Shown here: in pieces, positions 60,660 to 64,000 of the stretch
Numbering within the stretch: the stretch's first letter is position 1
How the letters are laid out: each line of letters opens with the position of its first letter
Source of the DNA: Rheinheimera tangshanensis
GTDB taxonomy: Bacteria; Pseudomonadota; Gammaproteobacteria; Enterobacterales; Alteromonadaceae
Direction: 5' to 3'
Length of the DNA stretch: 64,000 nucleotides
Assembly: GCF_014645135.1 (NCBI RefSeq)
Contig: NZ_BMLH01000003.1
Span: 186,001 to 250,000, forward strand
Notes under the pieces: generated by a model
Seen by the model: the letters and a program-made list of their open reading frames with translations, nothing else
Databases searched by the model: none
Told to the model about the DNA's origin: nothing
Translations under genes and position numbers: made by a program

Positions 60660-62501
60660 TTAAGCCTTGGCTTTTGCCGACTGAATATATTGATCCACCA
60701 GCTGCTCCAGCACATCCAAAGGCACAGCGCCGTTTTTCAGTACTACGTCGTGGAATTGGCGGATATCGAACTTGTCGCCGAGTGCTGTTTTGGCTTTTTC
60801 ACGCAGTTCCAACAGTTTCAGCATACCCACAGTGTAAGCCGTGGCTTGGCCTGGCATCACGATGTAACGTTCGATAGCGTTAACTGCTTCGCCTTTGGAG
60901 TTCGGTGTATTGTCGACCAGATACTGAATGGCCTGCTCACGAGTCCATTTTTTGTCGTGTAAGCCGGTGTCGACCACTAAACGGCAGGCGCGCCACAGCT
61001 CCATCGCTAAACGGCCGAAATCGGAGTAGGGGTCCTGATACATGCCAATCTCTTTGGGCAAGAACTCAGTGTATAAACCCCAGCCTTCAATATAAGCAGT
61101 GTAACCACCAAACTTACGGAACTTAGGTACGTTTTCCAGCTCCTGCGCTATCGCAATTTGCATATGGTGGCCTGGAATACCTTCATGGTACGCCAAGGCT
61201 TCCATCTGATACTTCGGCATACCACTCATGCGGTACAGATTGGCGTAATAAATACCAGGGCGGCTGCCGTCCATTGAAGGTTGTTCGTAAAAAGCTTTCC
61301 CCGCAGATTGCTCGCGGAATGGCTCTACGGCTTTGACCACCATATCGGCTTTAGGTTTGACGATAAACAGCTCGTCTAAACGCGATTTCATGGTGTCGAT
61401 AATACGGGTGGCTTCAGCTAAATAGGCGGCTTTGCCTTCTGCTGTGTCCGGATAATAAAATTGTGGGTCGTCGCGCATAAAGGCGAAGAATTGCTGTAAA
61501 TCACCTTTAAAACCAACCTTTTTCATAATGGCTTTCATTTCATCATGAATACGTGCCACTTCAGATAAACCCAGATTGTGAATTTTTTCAGCGCTGTAAT
61601 CTGTAGTAGTGATGCGGGCTAAGCGGGTCGCGTAAAACTTATCGCCATCTTTAAAGCGCCAAACGCCATCTTCAGTACCGGCTTTCTCTTCCAGTGTGGT
61701 CAGCAACTTGATCAGGTTTTCATAGGCTGGTTTTACACTGCCGACTAAGGCCAGCTCCGCTTCTTTGATCAACAAGTCTTTTTCCGCTTGTTCCAGCTTT
61801 AATTCCTGCACTTTGCCACGGAAATCGGCCAGTAAAGTGCTGTCGTTGCCACCGTCAAAAGGTGCGCCGCTGATAATGTTGCGGCTGGCACCTATCACAT
61901 GAGCAAACACAAATTTTGGTGGTAACACGCCGGCATCAGCCCGAACTTGCAACAGTTGTTCTAACTGTTTGAAGTAAGTGATGACGTTTTTTAAGCGGCC
62001 GATATAAGCTTTGGCGTCGCTTTCATCACTGATGCTGTGCTGGTTGATCAAGAGGGATGGCACATTGGAGTGGTAGCCATACATTTGATTGACAGGGTAG
62101 CTGTATAAGTCCCATTTAGCGTCGTCCAATTCTTCCTGCAAAGATGCAGTAAGTAATTTCACGCTCAACTGACGACCGCTGTCCAGACTTTGCATATTCA
62201 GAGCCTGTACTTGAGCCAGCTGTTGTTTGGTTTGCTCCAGCTCTTTATCTCTGTGGGCCTGAGATAAATCATCCCACTGATCGTAATTGGTTTTTAAACC
62301 TAAACCCGTTTGAGTTTCCGGGCTATTATCCACTTGCTGCTGAAAAATTTGTTCAAACAGCGCATCGGCTTTTTGGTTTTCAGTCAAAACCACAGTGGCT
62401 TCAATCACTTTGCTTTGATCAATTTGAGTAGGGGCTGGTTTGCAGCCTGCTACTGTGGCAAGGCTTACTGCCAGCGCCAATGCTGAATAACGTAAATACA
62501 T
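60660..62501 (-). CDS. DUF885 family lipoprotein (second copy)
   Basis: 613-residue predicted lipoprotein (lipobox TVAGC, Cys20). It has the same metallopeptidase-like motifs as the copy at 36935-38806: AYHEGIPGHHMQIAIAQELE, GGYTAYIEGWGLYTEFLPKE, and VMPGQATAYTVGMLKLLELR. Length and C-terminal architecture agree, so the two are paralogues with moderate identity. Upstream is a repeat element and then hemW on the same strand. The substrate is unknown, likely peptides in the periplasm. Confidence 0.88.
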   Translation of the reverse strand: MYLRYSALALAVSLATVAGCKPAPTQIDQSKVIEATVVLTENQKADALFEQIFQQQVDNSPETQTGLGLKTNYDQWDDLSQAHRDKELEQTKQQLAQVQALNMQSLDSGRQLSVKLLTASLQEELDDAKWDLYSYPVNQMYGYHSNVPSLLINQHSISDESDAKAYIGRLKNVITYFKQLEQLLQVRADAGVLPPKFVFAHVIGASRNIISGAPFDGGNDSTLLADFRGKVQELKLEQAEKDLLIKEAELALVGSVKPAYENLIKLLTTLEEKAGTEDGVWRFKDGDKFYATRLARITTTDYSAEKIHNLGLSEVARIHDEMKAIMKKVGFKGDLQQFFAFMRDDPQFYYPDTAEGKAAYLAEATRIIDTMKSRLDELFIVKPKADMVVKAVEPFREQSAGKAFYEQPSMDGSRPGIYYANLYRMSGMPKYQMEALAYHEGIPGHHMQIAIAQELENVPKFRKFGGYTAYIEGWGLYTEFLPKEIGMYQDPYSDFGRLAMELWRACRLVVDTGLHDKKWTREQAIQYLVDNTPNSKGEAVNAIERYIVMPGQATAYTVGMLKLLELREKAKTALGDKFDIRQFHDVVLKNGAVPLDVLEQLVDQYIQSAKAKA

Positions 62502-62517
62502 AAGTGGACCTTCATTT

Positions 62518-62645
62518 TATACCCTTCGCACTTGAAGCTGCAGCTTTGTTGACTTCGCGATCTCGCCCCAGTCACATAGGTAAACTATGCTCCTGGGGTC
62601 TCAATCACTTGTCGCCTCGCTGCAACTCCAATTACTTTGGGTCTA
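62518..62645. repeat. Palindromic intergenic repeat, 128 bp, between hemW and the DUF885 gene
   Basis: It starts TATACCCTTCGCACTTGAAG and ends GCAACTCCAATTACTTTGGG then TCTA; the arms are imperfect inverted repeats. The centre forms CCCCAG...CTGGGG (about 62566-62597). It shares the left arm (ACTTGAAGCTGCAGCTTTG) with the short element in the btuB riboswitch at 1211-1270. It lies between genes on the same strand and could form an mRNA hairpin. Confidence 0.82.
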
Positions 62646-62659
62646 TTAATTATTAATTG

Positions 62660-63829
62660 TTAGTCGATAAATAAAGCCAGCAAATCATTCAGGTAACGTG
62701 CACCTTTGGGGCTGATTTGCCAGTGCAATTCTGTGCTGTTAATTAACCCCAGTTGCTCTGCTTTGGCAAGCGCATCTGTCACAGATGTGATGGGCAAACC
62801 GGTATAAGCGCTGAAATCCTGTTTAGGACAAGCTTCGAGTAAACGAAAGCGGTTCATAAAAAACTCAAAGGCTCTGTCTTCTGGCGCCACTTCACTAGTT
62901 TCGTCCAGATAACCTTTGCTGATATCCATATAGCCTTTGGGGTGTTTAATTTTGACCGGCCTTATAATTTGGCCAGTTTCCGGCATAGTAATTTTGCCAT
63001 GAGCGCCACAGCCAATACCTAAATAGTCACCATAACGCCAGTAGTTCAGGTTATGCCGGCACTGCAGGCCTGGCTGACTATAAGCGGATATCTCGTATTG
63101 ACTGTAACCATGTTGTTGTAGCAACTGATGGCCTTGCTCCTGAATATCCCACAAGGCTTCGTCTTCCGGCAGCACAGGCGGGCGTGAGGCAAAAGCGGTA
63201 TTAGGTTCAATGGTCAGCTGATACCAGGATAAATGTGGTGGTTTTAGATCAATAGCTTGCTGTAAATCCGCCAAAGCTCCTGCGACATCCTGATTCGGCA
63301 GGCCATGCATTAAATCCAGATTAAAGCTTTTAAGCGGCAAAGTTGCGGCAAGCTGAGCAGCTTTTATTGCTTCATCGCAATCATGAATACGGCCTAAGGC
63401 TTTGAGCTGTTCGGTCTGAAAACTTTGTACGCCTATAGAGAAACGGGTGACACCAGCGGCGACATAAGCGGCAAAACGGGCGGCTTCGACCGTGCCAGGG
63501 TTGGCCTCCATCGTCACTTCGCAGTCAGGGGACAGCTGCAGCTCTGTACGCACCCCATCCAAAATAGCCTGAATGCCTTCACCGCTAAAGGTACTGGGTG
63601 TACCTCCACCAATGAAAATCGAGCTGATGACGCGGCCCTGCACATAGCCCAAATCCTGACGTAAATCGGCCAATAAATGGCTGACATATTCCTGCTCAGG
63701 TATACCTTGTTTCACCGCATGCGAGTTAAAGTCGCAATAAGGGCATTTTTGAATGCACCAGGGAATATGAATATACAACGCCAGCGGCGGCAGTTGCAGC
63801 GCTAAAGGCGATACCGACATAGCAGTCAT
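62660..63829 (-). CDS. hemW: HemW radical-SAM heme chaperone
   Basis: 389-residue cytoplasmic radical SAM protein. The cluster motif CIQKCPYC (Cx3Cx2C) lies at residues 25-32, followed by SIFIGGGTPSTFSGEGIQAI and EVTMEANPGTVEAARFAAYV. The C-terminal HemN-like domain is present (LGIGCGAHGKI, FEFFMNRFRLLEACPKQDF). It lacks the extra residue spacing of HemN, so it is the heme chaperone HemW, not coproporphyrinogen dehydrogenase. The ATG shares a base with the rdgB stop (TGATG). rdgB-hemW is a common gene order. Confidence 0.93.
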   Translation of the reverse strand: MTAMSVSPLALQLPPLALYIHIPWCIQKCPYCDFNSHAVKQGIPEQEYVSHLLADLRQDLGYVQGRVISSIFIGGGTPSTFSGEGIQAILDGVRTELQLSPDCEVTMEANPGTVEAARFAAYVAAGVTRFSIGVQSFQTEQLKALGRIHDCDEAIKAAQLAATLPLKSFNLDLMHGLPNQDVAGALADLQQAIDLKPPHLSWYQLTIEPNTAFASRPPVLPEDEALWDIQEQGHQLLQQHGYSQYEISAYSQPGLQCRHNLNYWRYGDYLGIGCGAHGKITMPETGQIIRPVKIKHPKGYMDISKGYLDETSEVAPEDRAFEFFMNRFRLLEACPKQDFSAYTGLPITSVTDALAKAEQLGLINSTELHWQISPKGARYLNDLLALFID

Positions 63830-64000
63830 CAGGCTTGGTCGCCTTTTAATGGTTCACCTTTTAATAAGGACACCAATAAACGTAAAGCTTTGCCTCTATG
63901 ACTTAATTGCTTTTTCTGCTCTGCGGTTAATTCTGCGGCGCTGCCTTGGCTATCGTTCGGAAGAAAAATAGGGTCATAACCAAAACCACCGGAGCCTGTC
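63829..64000 (-). CDS. rdgB: RdgB/HAM1 non-canonical purine NTP pyrophosphatase, 3' part
   Basis: Only the last 57 codons lie in the window; the 5' part is beyond the right edge. The visible protein begins TGSGGFGYDPIFLPNDSQGS and ends GEPLKGDQA, containing the conserved GFGYDPIF and LSHRGKAL motifs of RdgB. The family hydrolyses dITP, XTP and similar nucleotides. Its stop overlaps the hemW start, so the two are translationally coupled. Confidence 0.9.
   Translation of the reverse strand, partial: TGSGGFGYDPIFLPNDSQGSAAELTAEQKKQLSHRGKALRLLVSLLKGEPLKGDQA

Noticed and set aside
1-64000. CRISPR arrays, tRNA or rRNA genes, transposases, phage genes
   Set aside because: No regularly spaced repeats, no cloverleaf or rRNA sequence and no such protein motifs were seen in the window.

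Overview
The window reads as a chromosomal segment of a free-living, probably aquatic gammaproteobacterium of the alteromonad or Rheinheimera-like kind. This is inferred from gene families and layout (DUF2982, DUF5610, YggN, large TonB-dependent receptors, LytS/LytTR regulation, HAE1-type RND pump), not from a marker gene. There is no rRNA, tRNA, transposase, phage gene or CRISPR array that I can support. Most genes are core or metabolic. Both contig ends are open, and the right end cuts an rdgB-like gene.

1-14.4 kb: yajQ, then a vitamin B12 acquisition region. A promoter and a long cobalamin riboswitch precede btuB. After msrA, a flavin oxidoreductase/SDR pair, a PH-domain protein, a lipoprotein and a DUF5610 protein comes a tight minus-strand operon. 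It runs from a second, compact cobalamin riboswitch through btuD-btuC-cobT-cobS-cobU-cobC-cobO to btuF, mostly with 1-14 nt overlaps. Together these genes import corrinoids, adenosylate them and rebuild the nucleotide loop. No corrin-ring synthesis genes are present, so this is salvage. The btuB riboswitch carries a 60-bp inverted-repeat element in a variable arm. Two full relatives of that element lie at 59.15-59.28 kb and 62.52-62.65 kb.

14.4-31.6 kb: a small periplasmic PDZ protein, a periplasmic solute-binding protein, lactate permease, and an RND efflux pair. Next come a very short coupled membrane ORF (31 aa) ahead of a DUF2982 gene, a FapA/DUF342 protein, and a lipoprotein with a C-terminal Lcl/DUF1566 domain and a G11 tract. 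A second Lcl/DUF1566 protein, a YggN protein, a MarR regulator with an EmrE-type SMR pump behind a palindromic operator, and a RhlE-type DEAD-box helicase follow.

31.6-48 kb: an unrecognised secreted helical protein, an MFS transporter, a Sel1/TonB-C protein, a VOC protein, a DUF885 lipoprotein and an M20 amidohydrolase. Ion-homeostasis genes follow: a CvrA-type K+/H+ antiporter, and a CorA-family gene directly upstream of mgtE. Between them lies a rimK/aspartoacylase-like pair.

48-60.4 kb: an apparent carbohydrate-utilisation region. It holds a TonB-dependent receptor, a GH3 beta-glucosidase, a LytS/LytTR two-component pair, a TPR-GGDEF diguanylate cyclase, an alpha/beta-hydrolase esterase and a GH43 enzyme. 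The set suggests uptake and trimming of beta-glucan or decorated xylan oligosaccharides; the substrate is inferred. 60.6-64 kb: a second DUF885 lipoprotein, hemW and the end of rdgB.

I did not find a clear new defence or mobile system. The best candidates for something undescribed are the repeat inside the btuB riboswitch, the 31-aa CxxC membrane ORF coupled to DUF2982, the G-tract lipoprotein/Lcl cluster, and the secreted helical protein at 31.6-33.1 kb.
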